This document shows, piece by piece, positions 8,640 through 16,389 of a stretch of DNA of 64,000 bases. This DNA comes from Bacillus thermotolerans (GTDB lineage: Bacteria; Bacillota; Bacilli; Bacillales; Domibacillaceae). The stretch is from assembly GCF_000812025.2 (NCBI RefSeq), contig NZ_JWJE02000012.1, positions 1-64,000 of the forward strand. The letters are read 5' to 3'. Made by a program: the position numbers and the translations under genes. The notes beneath the pieces were generated by a model. That model ran no database searches, was not told where the DNA came from, and saw only the letters and a program-made list of their open reading frames with translations. How positions within the stretch are numbered: the stretch's first letter is position 1; each line of letters starts with the position of its first letter.

Positions 8640-9965
8640 ATGACTATACAAACAGCGTTAACGGGTCAATTATCTGAATTGGATAAGAAGCATTTTATTC
8701 ATCCGACTTCTTCTATTAAAGAACAGCAGGAGAATGGACCGGCTGTCATATTTAAAGAAGGAAGCGGTGTGTACGTCACTGATATAAACGGCAAAACTTA
8801 TATAGAAGGAATGGCCTCGCTTTGGAATGTAAATGTCGGCTACGGGCGCAAAGAACTGGCGGAAGCAGCTAAAGAGCAGCTAGAAAGACTCCCGTTCGCT
8901 TCAAGCTTTGCCACCTTTAGTAACGAGCCGGCGATCCGGCTGGCTGCCAAACTGGCAGAAATGACACCAGGTGATTTAAATGCGGTCTTCTTTACTTCTG
9001 GCGGCTCGGAATCGAATGATACATCCTATAAACTTGTCCGCCATTATTGGAAAATAAAAGGTCAGCCAAATAAGACGAAGATTATTGCCCGCAAGAGAGC
9101 GTACCACGGAGTAGCAGGGGCTTCTACCAGTGCCACTGGAATTGAGGATTTCCATCATATGACTACTTCTCTAGCGGGTGGATTTATCCATACGGAAGAC
9201 TTCTCTCCAGAAGCTTTAAGAAAGACAATCGAACGGGAAGGAGCCGATACCGTTGCAGCCTTCCTGGCCGAGCCGGTACAAGGGGCAGGAGGAGTCAATA
9301 TTCCGCCGGATGGCTACTTCCAGGAGATCCGCAAAATCTGTGACGAATATAATGTTTTATTGATTGCCGATGAAGTCATTACCGGATTTGGCCGCACAGG
9401 CAAAATGTTTGCTTGTGAGCACTGGGGCGTTGTTCCAGATGTAATGCTGCTCGCAAAAGGGATCTCCAGCGGTTATATTCCACTTGGCGCAGTGATTGTA
9501 CGCGATCATATTCATCAAGACTTAATCAAGCTGTCGGAAGGTACGCTGCTGCATGGCTTTACCTATAGCGGTCATCCAACGGCATGTGCAGTGAGCTTGA
9601 AAAATCTTGAAATTTTAGAAAGAGAGAACCTCGTTCAGAACTCGAAAGAAATGGGGGCTTTTCTCTACAAAAAATTAAAAGCCCTTCAAGCGGAAACATC
9701 CATCGTTGGTGAAGTACGTGCTCTCGGCTTAATCGGAGCAGTCGAAATAGTAAAGGATCAGAATACAAATGAACGTGCTTCTCAAAAGCTGTCTCCGCAA
9801 ATTATTGCAGAAGCGAGAAAGCGCGGTCTTATCTTAAGAAACGTCGTATTTGGCGACTCAGACACGATCGTCTTCTCACCGCCGCTTATCATTAATGAGC
9901 AGGAAATCAATGAATTTGTACGTATTTTAAAAGAAGCTATTTTAAAGATACAGCAGACTATATAA
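8640..9965 (+). CDS. Class III PLP-dependent omega-aminotransferase
   Basis: A fold-type I aminotransferase of 441 residues that moves an omega or amine amino group to an oxoacid such as pyruvate. The PLP phosphate site SGGSESND is at about 120-127. Asp244 (ADEVITGFGRTG) contacts the pyridine nitrogen. Lys273 in LLAKGISSGYIPLG forms the Schiff base. It resembles taurine/beta-alanine/putrescine:pyruvate transaminases; the substrate cannot be fixed from sequence. GAGGTG precedes the ATG at 8640. The 290 bases upstream hold only weak promoter-like matches. I recall no such gene at this place in B. subtilis. Confidence 0.85.
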   Translation: MTIQTALTGQLSELDKKHFIHPTSSIKEQQENGPAVIFKEGSGVYVTDINGKTYIEGMASLWNVNVGYGRKELAEAAKEQLERLPFASSFATFSNEPAIRLAAKLAEMTPGDLNAVFFTSGGSESNDTSYKLVRHYWKIKGQPNKTKIIARKRAYHGVAGASTSATGIEDFHHMTTSLAGGFIHTEDFSPEALRKTIEREGADTVAAFLAEPVQGAGGVNIPPDGYFQEIRKICDEYNVLLIADEVITGFGRTGKMFACEHWGVVPDVMLLAKGISSGYIPLGAVIVRDHIHQDLIKLSEGTLLHGFTYSGHPTACAVSLKNLEILERENLVQNSKEMGAFLYKKLKALQAETSIVGEVRALGLIGAVEIVKDQNTNERASQKLSPQIIAEARKRGLILRNVVFGDSDTIVFSPPLIINEQEINEFVRILKEAILKIQQTI

Positions 9966-10001
9966 AAAGAAGCGAGGCCCGAAACAGGCCTCGCTTCTTT
10001 T
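9965..10001. terminator. Bidirectional terminator (aminotransferase / M20 peptidase)
   Basis: Fifteen-base arms 9965-9979 and 9987-10001 with a short loop, A-rich on the left and T-rich on the right. It overlaps the last base of the aminotransferase stop and lies just beyond the convergent peptidase stop at 10010. Confidence 0.85.
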
Positions 10002-10009
10002 CTCCTTCA

Positions 10010-11137
10010 TCAGTTCGCTTCTTCTGCTGTGATCGCCACAATGGCAACAGCCATTTCCGCGAGCTTTACTAGCTCTTCAACAGGCATTCTCTCATTTTTC
10101 GTATGAATTTCTTCATACCCTACTGCTAAATTGACAGTCGGGATCCCAAAACCAGCGATCACATTGGCATCACTGCCTCCCCCGCTTGTCAATAGCTCGC
10201 TAGGCCGGCCAATGCGCTCAGCTGCCTTCTTAGCGATCTCCACCACATGATCACCATCGCTGAATTTAAATCCAGGATACATGACATCTACTTCTACATT
10301 TGCACGGCCGCCCAATGTCTCTGCTGTCTGTTCAAAGGCTTCCTTCATGGCTGTTACTTGCGCTTCCATCTTTTCTGGGACAAGCGAGCGGGCCTCAGCA
10401 AGAATTTGAACGTAATCACAGACAATATTTGTCGCCTGCCCACCTTCGAACCGTCCAATATTTGCTGTTGTTTCTTCATCAATGCGTCCAAGCGGCATTT
10501 TAGCAATCGCTTTCGCTCCAATGTTAATAGCAGACACACCTTTTTCAGGAGCTACACCAGCGTGAGCGGTCTTTCCGAATAGCTCTGCCTTAACCTTCGC
10601 CTGTGTCGGTGCAGCGACAATGATTTTTCCTACCGTGCCATCGCTGTCCAGGGCATAGCCAAACTTCGCCTTTATAAGAGACGGATCCAGTGCCTTGGCT
10701 CCCACAAGGCCCGATTCTTCTCCTGCAGTAATAATAAATTGGATCGTTCCGTGTCCAAGGTTTTCTTCCCTTAATACCTTCACAAGCTCCAGCATGGCCG
10801 CTAAACCTGCTTTATCATCTGCTCCAAGGATCGTTGTGCCGTCCGTTACAACATACCCATCTTTCACGCTTGGCTTCACGCCAGCACCTGGCACAACTGT
10901 ATCCATGTGCGAAGTAAAATAAATCGGATCCACCCCGTCCTTCGTTGCTTCAAGCGTGCAAATCAAGTTCCCAGCTCCGTGGCCTGTCCGGCTGGATGAG
11001 TCATCTTCATATACATGAACGCCCAGCTCTTCAAATTTGCTTTTTAATATCTTTGCAATTTCAGCTTCATTTTTTGTCTCTGAATCTATCTGCACAAGCT
11101 CAAGGAATTCATTGAGTATCCGTTCCTTATTAATCAT
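10010..11137 (-). CDS. yqjE: M20/M25/M40 zinc peptidase, tripeptidase T-like (YqjE)
   Basis: A co-catalytic dizinc exopeptidase of 375 residues. Metal residues are seen as His77-x-Asp79 (SHMDTV), Asp107/Asp108 (GADDKAG) and the Glu140-Glu141 pair (AGEES). Later ligands are in the SDGD and GGGSDAN stretches. The dimerisation/lid domain falls between about 180 and 290. Relatives hydrolyse tripeptides, but YqjE-type proteins have no proven substrate that I know of. A ribosome binding site (GGAGGT) lies before the ATG at 11137. Confidence 0.87.
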   Translation of the reverse strand: MINKERILNEFLELVQIDSETKNEAEIAKILKSKFEELGVHVYEDDSSSRTGHGAGNLICTLEATKDGVDPIYFTSHMDTVVPGAGVKPSVKDGYVVTDGTTILGADDKAGLAAMLELVKVLREENLGHGTIQFIITAGEESGLVGAKALDPSLIKAKFGYALDSDGTVGKIIVAAPTQAKVKAELFGKTAHAGVAPEKGVSAINIGAKAIAKMPLGRIDEETTANIGRFEGGQATNIVCDYVQILAEARSLVPEKMEAQVTAMKEAFEQTAETLGGRANVEVDVMYPGFKFSDGDHVVEIAKKAAERIGRPSELLTSGGGSDANVIAGFGIPTVNLAVGYEEIHTKNERMPVEELVKLAEMAVAIVAITAEEAN

Positions 11138-11186
11138 CGTATGTACCTCCGTTCTTTCGCCTCGTTATGTTTATTATCTCCCTTAC

Positions 11187-11216
11187 AGTATACGCCTTCT
11201 CACCAGGCTATGCCAA
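11187..11216 (-). promoter_or_regulatory. Promoter of the M20 peptidase gene
   Basis: Read on the minus strand: TTGGCA (11216-11211), 18-base spacer, TATACT (11192-11187). It lies 50 bases before the start codon. Confidence 0.6.
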
Positions 11217-11234
11217 ATATTTGTAACCAAAAAT

Positions 11235-11267
11235 GCCCATCTGGCGCATAGAGGCCGCCAGATGGGC
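11235..11267 (-). terminator. Terminator after yqjD
   Basis: Twelve-base inverted repeat, GCCCATCTGGCG (11235-11246) and its complement (11256-11267), followed on the minus strand by ATTTTT. It lies 9 bases past the yqjD stop and ends the mce-yqjD transcript. Confidence 0.75.
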
Positions 11268-11275
11268 TGAAAAAA

Positions 11276-12832
11276 TTATAAAGGAATGTTTCCGTGTTTC
11301 TTCTTCGGACGGTCTTCCTTTTTCGTTCTCATCATTTCAAGAGCTTGAATAAGCTTAATGCGTGTTTCACGCGGATCGATTACATCATCTACCATACCGT
11401 GAGAAGCAGCTACATAAGGGTTAGCAAATTTCTCCCGGTATTCTTCAATCTTCTTGGCTCTTGTTTCTTCTGGATTGTCACTGTTCGCAATTTCTCTGGC
11501 AAAAATAATATTTGCCGCTCCTTGAGGTCCCATAACAGCGATTTCTGCATTTGGCCAAGAGAAAACTAAATCAGCACCGATCGACTTACTGTTTAAAGCT
11601 ACGTAAGCGCCTCCATAAGCTTTACGCAAAATAACCGTGATCTTTGGAACCGTTGCTTCTGAATACGCATATAGAATCTTCGCACCATGACGGATAATGC
11701 CGCCATGTTCCTGCTTAACGCCAGGGAAGAAACCGGATACATCCTCAAATGTAATAAGCGGAATATTGAATGAATCACAGAAACGGATGAAACGGGAAGC
11801 TTTGTCAGAGGAATCAATATCGAGCCCTCCTGCCATAAACTTTGGCTGGTTGCATACAAGACCAACAGCTTCTCCCTTCACACGCGCGAAACCAACAACA
11901 ATATTTTTAGCAAATTCCTTTTGTACTTCCGTGAAAGAGCCTTCATCTACAACTTGCTCTACTACTTTTCTTACGTCATACGGACGCAATCCGTCGAATG
12001 GAACGATATCTGTAATATCTTCACGATAATCATCTTCTTCATTGTGTTCCAGCCGCGGTGGTTTTTCTTCGTTGTTCTGTGGCAAATAACCAATTAACGC
12101 CCGTACCATTTCCAGCACTTCTTCTTCGGAACCTCCGCGGAAATGAGCGTTTCCACTAATAGAATTATGTACTTTTGATCCCCCGAGATCCTCGGATGTA
12201 ATTTTTTCGCCTGTTACAGTTTCAATAACCTTTGGCCCTGTAATAAACATTTGGCTCGTTTTATCGACCATGAATACGAAGTCAGTGATTGCTGGTGAAT
12301 AAACCGCTCCTCCCGCGCAAGGTCCCATGATAACCGAGATTTGCGGAATTACACCTGAATAAATGGCATTACGATAAAAAATGTGGCCATATCCGTCCAG
12401 CGAAACAACCCCTTCTTGAATACGAGCGCCGCCTGAATCATTTAAGCCGATGAACGGTGCGCCATTTTTCGCTGCCATATCCATAACGTTAGCGATTTTC
12501 TTGGCATGCATTTCTCCAAGGGCGCCGCCAAATACCGTAAAGTCCTGTGAAAATAAATAAACAGGACGGCCATTCACCTTTCCGTAGCCTGTGACTACAC
12601 CATCTCCCGGACCTTTAACATCAGCCAGACCGAAATCAGTGCTGCGATGTTCAATAAATGGATTTACCTCAACAAAAGTACCGGGATCAAGAAGCAGTTC
12701 AATACGCTCGCGTGCTGTCAGCTTTCCTCTTTCGTGCTGCTTCTCGATGCGTTCATCACCACCGCCAAGCTCTACCTCGCGGCGCCGGTCATACAGTTCA
12801 TTGATGCTTGTGAAAATATCTTGGGTGGTCAT
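11276..12832 (-). CDS. yqjD: Acyl-CoA carboxylase beta subunit (propionyl-CoA carboxyltransferase)
   Basis: Carboxyltransferase subunit of 518 residues that moves CO2 from carboxybiotin to propionyl-CoA (or the reverse), giving methylmalonyl-CoA. Both crotonase-like halves are present. The N-terminal oxyanion loop is at GGARIQEG and the C-terminal one at RKAYGGAY, where Gly-Gly-Ala stabilises the enolate. Length and ends match PccB/MmdA-type subunits. It follows mce by six bases, so they form one unit. No dedicated alpha (biotin carboxylase) partner is nearby; AccC/AccB encoded at 46236-48126 or a distant gene would have to serve. Confidence 0.92.
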   Translation of the reverse strand: MTTQDIFTSINELYDRRREVELGGGDERIEKQHERGKLTARERIELLLDPGTFVEVNPFIEHRSTDFGLADVKGPGDGVVTGYGKVNGRPVYLFSQDFTVFGGALGEMHAKKIANVMDMAAKNGAPFIGLNDSGGARIQEGVVSLDGYGHIFYRNAIYSGVIPQISVIMGPCAGGAVYSPAITDFVFMVDKTSQMFITGPKVIETVTGEKITSEDLGGSKVHNSISGNAHFRGGSEEEVLEMVRALIGYLPQNNEEKPPRLEHNEEDDYREDITDIVPFDGLRPYDVRKVVEQVVDEGSFTEVQKEFAKNIVVGFARVKGEAVGLVCNQPKFMAGGLDIDSSDKASRFIRFCDSFNIPLITFEDVSGFFPGVKQEHGGIIRHGAKILYAYSEATVPKITVILRKAYGGAYVALNSKSIGADLVFSWPNAEIAVMGPQGAANIIFAREIANSDNPEETRAKKIEEYREKFANPYVAASHGMVDDVIDPRETRIKLIQALEMMRTKKEDRPKKKHGNIPL

Positions 12833-12838
12833 AACTTT

Positions 12839-13252
12839 TTATTCTCCTTCCGTCTTGCTCTTCTCACAAAGTTCGAATAACACACCATGAGCAGCTTTTG
12901 GATGCATGAAAGCGACGTCAGCTCCACCAGCTCCTGGTCTTGGCACCTCGTCGATCATGCGAATGCCTCTTTCCTTCATCTCCTGGATGCGCTCTTCAAT
13001 ATTATTTACTTTAAATGCTACATGATGAATCCCTTGTCCGCGCTTTTCAATAAATACAGCAACTGGGCTTTCACTATCTAACGGCTCAAGGAGCTCCAAT
13101 TTCACATTTCCGGCATCGATAAATGCCACCTTTACTTTCTGGGTCGGTACTTCTTCTGTTTTCATATGTATAAGTCCGAGCTGCTCCGTATAAAAACGCA
13201 GCGTTTCTTCCAAGGAGCTGACAGCAATGCCAATGTGGTCCACTCCGTTCAA
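12839..13252 (-). CDS. mce: Methylmalonyl-CoA epimerase
   Basis: Converts (S)- to (R)-methylmalonyl-CoA, the form used by the mutase. A 137-residue vicinal-oxygen-chelate protein with two beta-alpha-beta-beta-beta repeats. Metal ligands are His7 (DHIGIAV), His in GIHHVAFKV, and Glu in VLFELCE near the C-terminus. Length is typical. It sits in front of the carboxylase gene yqjD and a few kb from mutA-mutB-meaB, so the whole propionyl-CoA to succinyl-CoA route is in this window. It equals B. subtilis YqjC in position. Confidence 0.93.
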   Translation of the reverse strand: MNGVDHIGIAVSSLEETLRFYTEQLGLIHMKTEEVPTQKVKVAFIDAGNVKLELLEPLDSESPVAVFIEKRGQGIHHVAFKVNNIEERIQEMKERGIRMIDEVPRPGAGGADVAFMHPKAAHGVLFELCEKSKTEGE

Positions 13253-13351
13253 TCATCTCACCTCTTTCAATATTAAAAATTCTCTAACACTTTAAACTTC
13301 GACATAAATCGTTAAATTCCTCCTCCATGCTTGAATATTTTTTCTTTTTCC

Positions 13352-13380
13352 TTGAGAAACAAAGTAAAACTCGCTATCAT
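13352..13380 (+). promoter_or_regulatory. Sigma-A-type promoter of prli42
   Basis: TTGAGA at 13352-13357, 17-base spacer, TATCAT at 13375-13380. It is 47 bases before the ATG of the 31-codon gene and points at it. Confidence 0.65.
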
Positions 13381-13427
13381 TAAAGAAAAGACCTCTCCCC
13401 CGGGATAAAGGAGTGTTAAGGTAGTTT

Positions 13428-13523
13428 ATGCAAAACAGGACTATCCGGAAAGTCGTCGTATATATTATGTTAATCATTATGCTTGTTTCCACTTTATCGT
13501 TCGGCCTATCCATGATAATGTAG
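13428..13523 (+). CDS. prli42: Stressosome-associated miniprotein Prli42-like
   Basis: A 31-residue membrane miniprotein: a short basic N-terminus (MQNRTIRK), then a single hydrophobic helix (residues 9-31). Length, charge pattern and the KVVVYIMLIIMLVST core resemble the Listeria Prli42 miniprotein. That protein anchors the stressosome to the membrane and passes stress signals toward sigma-B. The gene has its own promoter and terminator, with AAGG six bases before the ATG (AAAGGAG lies further up). No stressosome genes are in the window, so the role is by homology from memory. Confidence 0.75.
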   Translation: MQNRTIRKVVVYIMLIIMLVSTLSFGLSMIM

Positions 13524-13544
13524 AACAACCGATACAAGCCATAC

Positions 13545-13594
13545 AAAAAAAGAAGCCTATTTTGAACGTTAAAACGTCATAGGCTTCTTTTTTT
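13545..13594. terminator. Bidirectional terminator prli42 / yqjA
   Basis: Arms AAAAAAAGAAGCCTAT (13545-13560) and ATAGGCTTCTTTTTTT (13579-13594). It ends prli42 on the plus strand. On the minus strand it overlaps the yqjA stop codon at 13577-13579. Confidence 0.8.
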
Positions 13595-14572
13595 CTGTAT
13601 TCTGTATTCTTTATTATTATCGGCCTTTAATCCCTTAAAGGAACTCTTAATGACCAGGTACTGTTCAATTTCTTTAATGAATTGGAAAAGTGCCGCTCTT
13701 GCTTCGAATTCCTCCGTTGTTTTCGGCAATCCCATCTGGTCGATCTCCTTCTTTAAGTCGTACAGCTTATGCAGATGAACAAACGCTGTATTTCCCGGGT
13801 GAACCCGTTCACTCAAAATATCCATAAAATCAGCAAGCACATGAGCAGCCTTGACTTGATAAGAAATGGAAGTGACTATTCCTAATATGCGCTCAATAAT
13901 TTCGAACTGCTTTTCCCTCATGACGAAATAGTGGTAAAACAGCGTATCATCCCTTAACAGATGATTTTCCACGTTCCGGAAAGCGAGTGCTTTCCCTTCC
14001 TTTAAAAGCTTCTCTGTCTCAATGATTTCTTTGCCGTCCCATAGATGGTTCTGATCCCGTAAATATAAAGCAATTTCATGAAAAATCCCCGCAAATTTCT
14101 CCTCAATCTGTCTTTGAAATGTATATAGCTCTCTTTCCACGCTCGGCATATACAAATTCATAATGAGGGCGACAATAATACCGATCGTAATAATACCCAG
14201 CTCATTGAACACCAAATCCATTGTCATTTCCCCTGCGGAGAAAATATGCAAAATAATAACGCTGCTTGTTATAACTCCCTCTTTCACCCCGACGGTGACG
14301 AGCGTTGGAATGAAAAATAGGAGCAAAAGGCCGATCGTCACAGCATGATAACCAATCATTTCAAAAAACACAAAAGAAAAAGCAATTGCTATCAGACAAG
14401 CTAAAAAACGGCTCCAGGCAGCCCATAGAGATTTTTTCTTCGTTCGCTGAATGCACAGCAGAGTAATAATGCCAGCCGAAGCGAAATTATCAAACCCTAT
14501 CCATTGAGCAATCATAATAGCTGATGCCATTCCGACAGCGCTTTTTATTGTTCTATATCCTATTCTATACAT
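13577..14572 (-). CDS. yqjA: Aromatic acid exporter family membrane protein YqjA (DUF939)
   Basis: A 331-residue inner-membrane protein. The first ~145 residues hold about five hydrophobic segments (such as SAVGMASAIMIAQWIGF and LLLLFFIPTLVTVGV). The remaining half is soluble, charged and helical. This layout fits the ArAE_1/DUF939 (FUSC-like) family, thought to export aromatic acids; the substrate is not known. GGGGAGG precedes the ATG. Gene order brxB-yqjA agrees with B. subtilis. Confidence 0.82.
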   Translation of the reverse strand: MYRIGYRTIKSAVGMASAIMIAQWIGFDNFASAGIITLLCIQRTKKKSLWAAWSRFLACLIAIAFSFVFFEMIGYHAVTIGLLLLFFIPTLVTVGVKEGVITSSVIILHIFSAGEMTMDLVFNELGIITIGIIVALIMNLYMPSVERELYTFQRQIEEKFAGIFHEIALYLRDQNHLWDGKEIIETEKLLKEGKALAFRNVENHLLRDDTLFYHYFVMREKQFEIIERILGIVTSISYQVKAAHVLADFMDILSERVHPGNTAFVHLHKLYDLKKEIDQMGLPKTTEEFEARAALFQFIKEIEQYLVIKSSFKGLKADNNKEYRIQKKRSL

Positions 14573-14616
14573 GTGCCTCCCCTAACTTTTGAGCCCAAAG
14601 ACGTATCCGCACAAAA

Positions 14617-14646
14617 GAAACCTTGCCATCAGTATGACAAGGTTTC
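14617..14646 (-). terminator. Terminator after brxB
   Basis: GAAACCTTG (14617-14625) pairs with CAAGGTTTC (14638-14646). On the minus strand the stem is followed by TTTTGT. It lies 8 bases beyond the brxB stop. Confidence 0.7.
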
Positions 14647-14653
14647 AGTTGGT

Positions 14654-15091
14654 TTATACTTCTTCGCAGTATTTATCAAAAGCATCCTGAAGCTTCTGCA
14701 CCACTGACATTGGGTCGTGCCCTTCAATCTCATGGCGTTCCACCATAGTGCAAAGCTTGCCGTCTTTCAGCAGAGCAAAAGATGGTGAGGACGGTGGATA
14801 ACCGACAAAATAGCTTCTCGCTTTAGCTGTTGCTTCCTTGTCCTGTCCAGCAAATACCGTGACGAGCTGATCTGGGCGCTTGTCAGTGTGGATAGCATGA
14901 GCTGCAGCCGGACGGGCAATCCCCCCTGCACAGCCGCATACAGAATTTACGAGTACTAAAGTTGTACCTTCTTTAGAAAACGCCTGCTCTACTTCCTCTG
15001 GCGTTTGTAGTTGCGTATATCCAGCAGCCGCAGCCTCTTCACGAGCTTGACGAACGACATCATTCATTAAAAAATTAAAATCGATACTCAT
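14654..15091 (-). CDS. brxB: Bacilliredoxin BrxB (YqiW)
   Basis: Thioredoxin-fold protein that removes bacillithiol from S-bacillithiolated proteins. The active site is Cys52-Gly-Cys54 (VCGCAGG), the CGC signature of the DUF1094/BrxA-BrxB family. Length is 145 residues. The GTG at 15100 overlaps the ribosome binding site, whereas the ATG at 15091 is eight bases after AAGGAG and gives the usual MSIDFNF start. The B. subtilis gene has the same neighbours (bkd genes on one side, yqjA on the other). Confidence 0.92.
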   Translation of the reverse strand: MSIDFNFLMNDVVRQAREEAAAAGYTQLQTPEEVEQAFSKEGTTLVLVNSVCGCAGGIARPAAAHAIHTDKRPDQLVTVFAGQDKEATAKARSYFVGYPPSSPSFALLKDGKLCTMVERHEIEGHDPMSVVQKLQDAFDKYCEEV

Positions 15092-15254
15092 CTTCTTCAC
15101 TCCTTTTCCCTTGCATGTACCCTTATGATAAGCGAATCACCAAGTGTTTTCAAATAAACATACTTAATTTTTTTGAAGAATAAGGTTTTAAACGGTTTCA
15201 TTTGGGAATACATATAATGCAACTAGATCCATACCCCTAAACTCCCTAGTTTAA

Positions 15255-15279
15255 GGCTGGTGCTCACAGAGCACCAGCC
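15255..15279. terminator. Hairpin downstream of meaB
   Basis: Ten-base perfect arms GGCTGGTGCT (15255-15264) and AGCACCAGCC (15270-15279) with a five-base loop. The T run is on the plus-strand side. For meaB (minus strand) only TTAAAC follows, so its strength as a meaB terminator is doubtful. Confidence 0.5.
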
Positions 15280-15294
15280 ATTTTTTGTTTACCC

Positions 15295-16389
15295 TTATTT
15301 ATATATGTTTGAAAACAGCTCTTCGACCGCCTGGGCCGGAGTGACCTCCCCGCTCATGGCCTGGGATTCCATACGAGTTAAATTCCCCTTCACATAAGGA
15401 TGGTTATAAAAGTTGGTCCTGAGCTGTTCGGTGATCAATGTGTGCAGCCATTCTCTTGTCTGCAGCTGCCGGCGCTCTTCAAATACACCGCTGGCCTTTG
15501 TTTTCTCTTCAAACTCTTGAATTGTCTCCCAAAGCTCAGGAATGCCGGTTCTTTCAATTGCCGAGCAGGTAAAGGCCTTCGATTCCCATCCCTTTGTGGC
15601 TGGCTGCAGCATATGAAGAACTTGATTAAATTCCCTCTTTGTTTTCTCAGCCAGCTTTTTATTCGCACCATCTGCTTTGTTCACGACGATGGCATCCGCC
15701 AACTCCATGATTCCTTTCTTCATCCCTTGAAGCTCATCTCCTGCTCCTGTTAGTACGATAAGCAGGAAGAAATCCACCATGCTGCGGACGATAAATTCAC
15801 TCTGTCCAACGCCCACCGTTTCAATTAAGATCACATCGAAGCCAGCTGCTTCACATATAAGCATGGTTTCTCTTGTCTTACGGTGAACACCTCCCAGTGT
15901 GCCGCTTGACGGCGATGGCCGAATGAACGCATTCGGATGCTTGGCCAGCTGTTCCATACGCGTCTTATCTCCAAGAATACTGCCGCCCGAGATAGAGGAG
16001 CTTGGATCAATGGCCAGCACAGCCACTTTTAACCCTCTGTCGCACAGCATATGCCCGAATGACTCAATGAATGTACTCTTTCCAGCCCCTGGCACACCTG
16101 TGATGCCGATACGGATCGCCTTCCCTGTATGAGGCAGGAGCTGCTGAAGCAGCTCCTGCCCATAGTCATAATGACGTTGTAAATTACTTTCAATAAAAGT
16201 AATCGCTTTGGCGAGGTCATTGCGGCCGCCTGCCTGCACTTTCTCAGCTAACTCGTGAACATCCGGCAAATCCTCTGCTTTTTTGCGGAATCGCTTCCGC
16301 TTTGAAGACGCAAAGCCATCATGGGAGGAAGAGATTCCCTTCATTACATGCATAGCAGATTCGTTAGATGGATGCTCCTTCTTATCCAT
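15295..16389 (-). CDS. meaB: Methylmalonyl-CoA mutase-associated GTPase MeaB
   Basis: G3E-family GTPase chaperone that gates delivery of adenosylcobalamin to methylmalonyl-CoA mutase and protects it. Walker A GVPGAGKST is at 98-106. The base-recognition NKAD is near residue 235, and the switch region has ETVGVGQSE. The first ~40 residues are an extra lysine/arginine-rich extension. ATG overlaps the mutB stop (TAATG), so the two are translationally coupled. Length 364. Third gene of the mutA-mutB-meaB operon. Confidence 0.93.
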   Translation of the reverse strand: MDKKEHPSNESAMHVMKGISSSHDGFASSKRKRFRKKAEDLPDVHELAEKVQAGGRNDLAKAITFIESNLQRHYDYGQELLQQLLPHTGKAIRIGITGVPGAGKSTFIESFGHMLCDRGLKVAVLAIDPSSSISGGSILGDKTRMEQLAKHPNAFIRPSPSSGTLGGVHRKTRETMLICEAAGFDVILIETVGVGQSEFIVRSMVDFFLLIVLTGAGDELQGMKKGIMELADAIVVNKADGANKKLAEKTKREFNQVLHMLQPATKGWESKAFTCSAIERTGIPELWETIQEFEEKTKASGVFEERRQLQTREWLHTLITEQLRTNFYNHPYVKGNLTRMESQAMSGEVTPAQAVEELFSNIYK

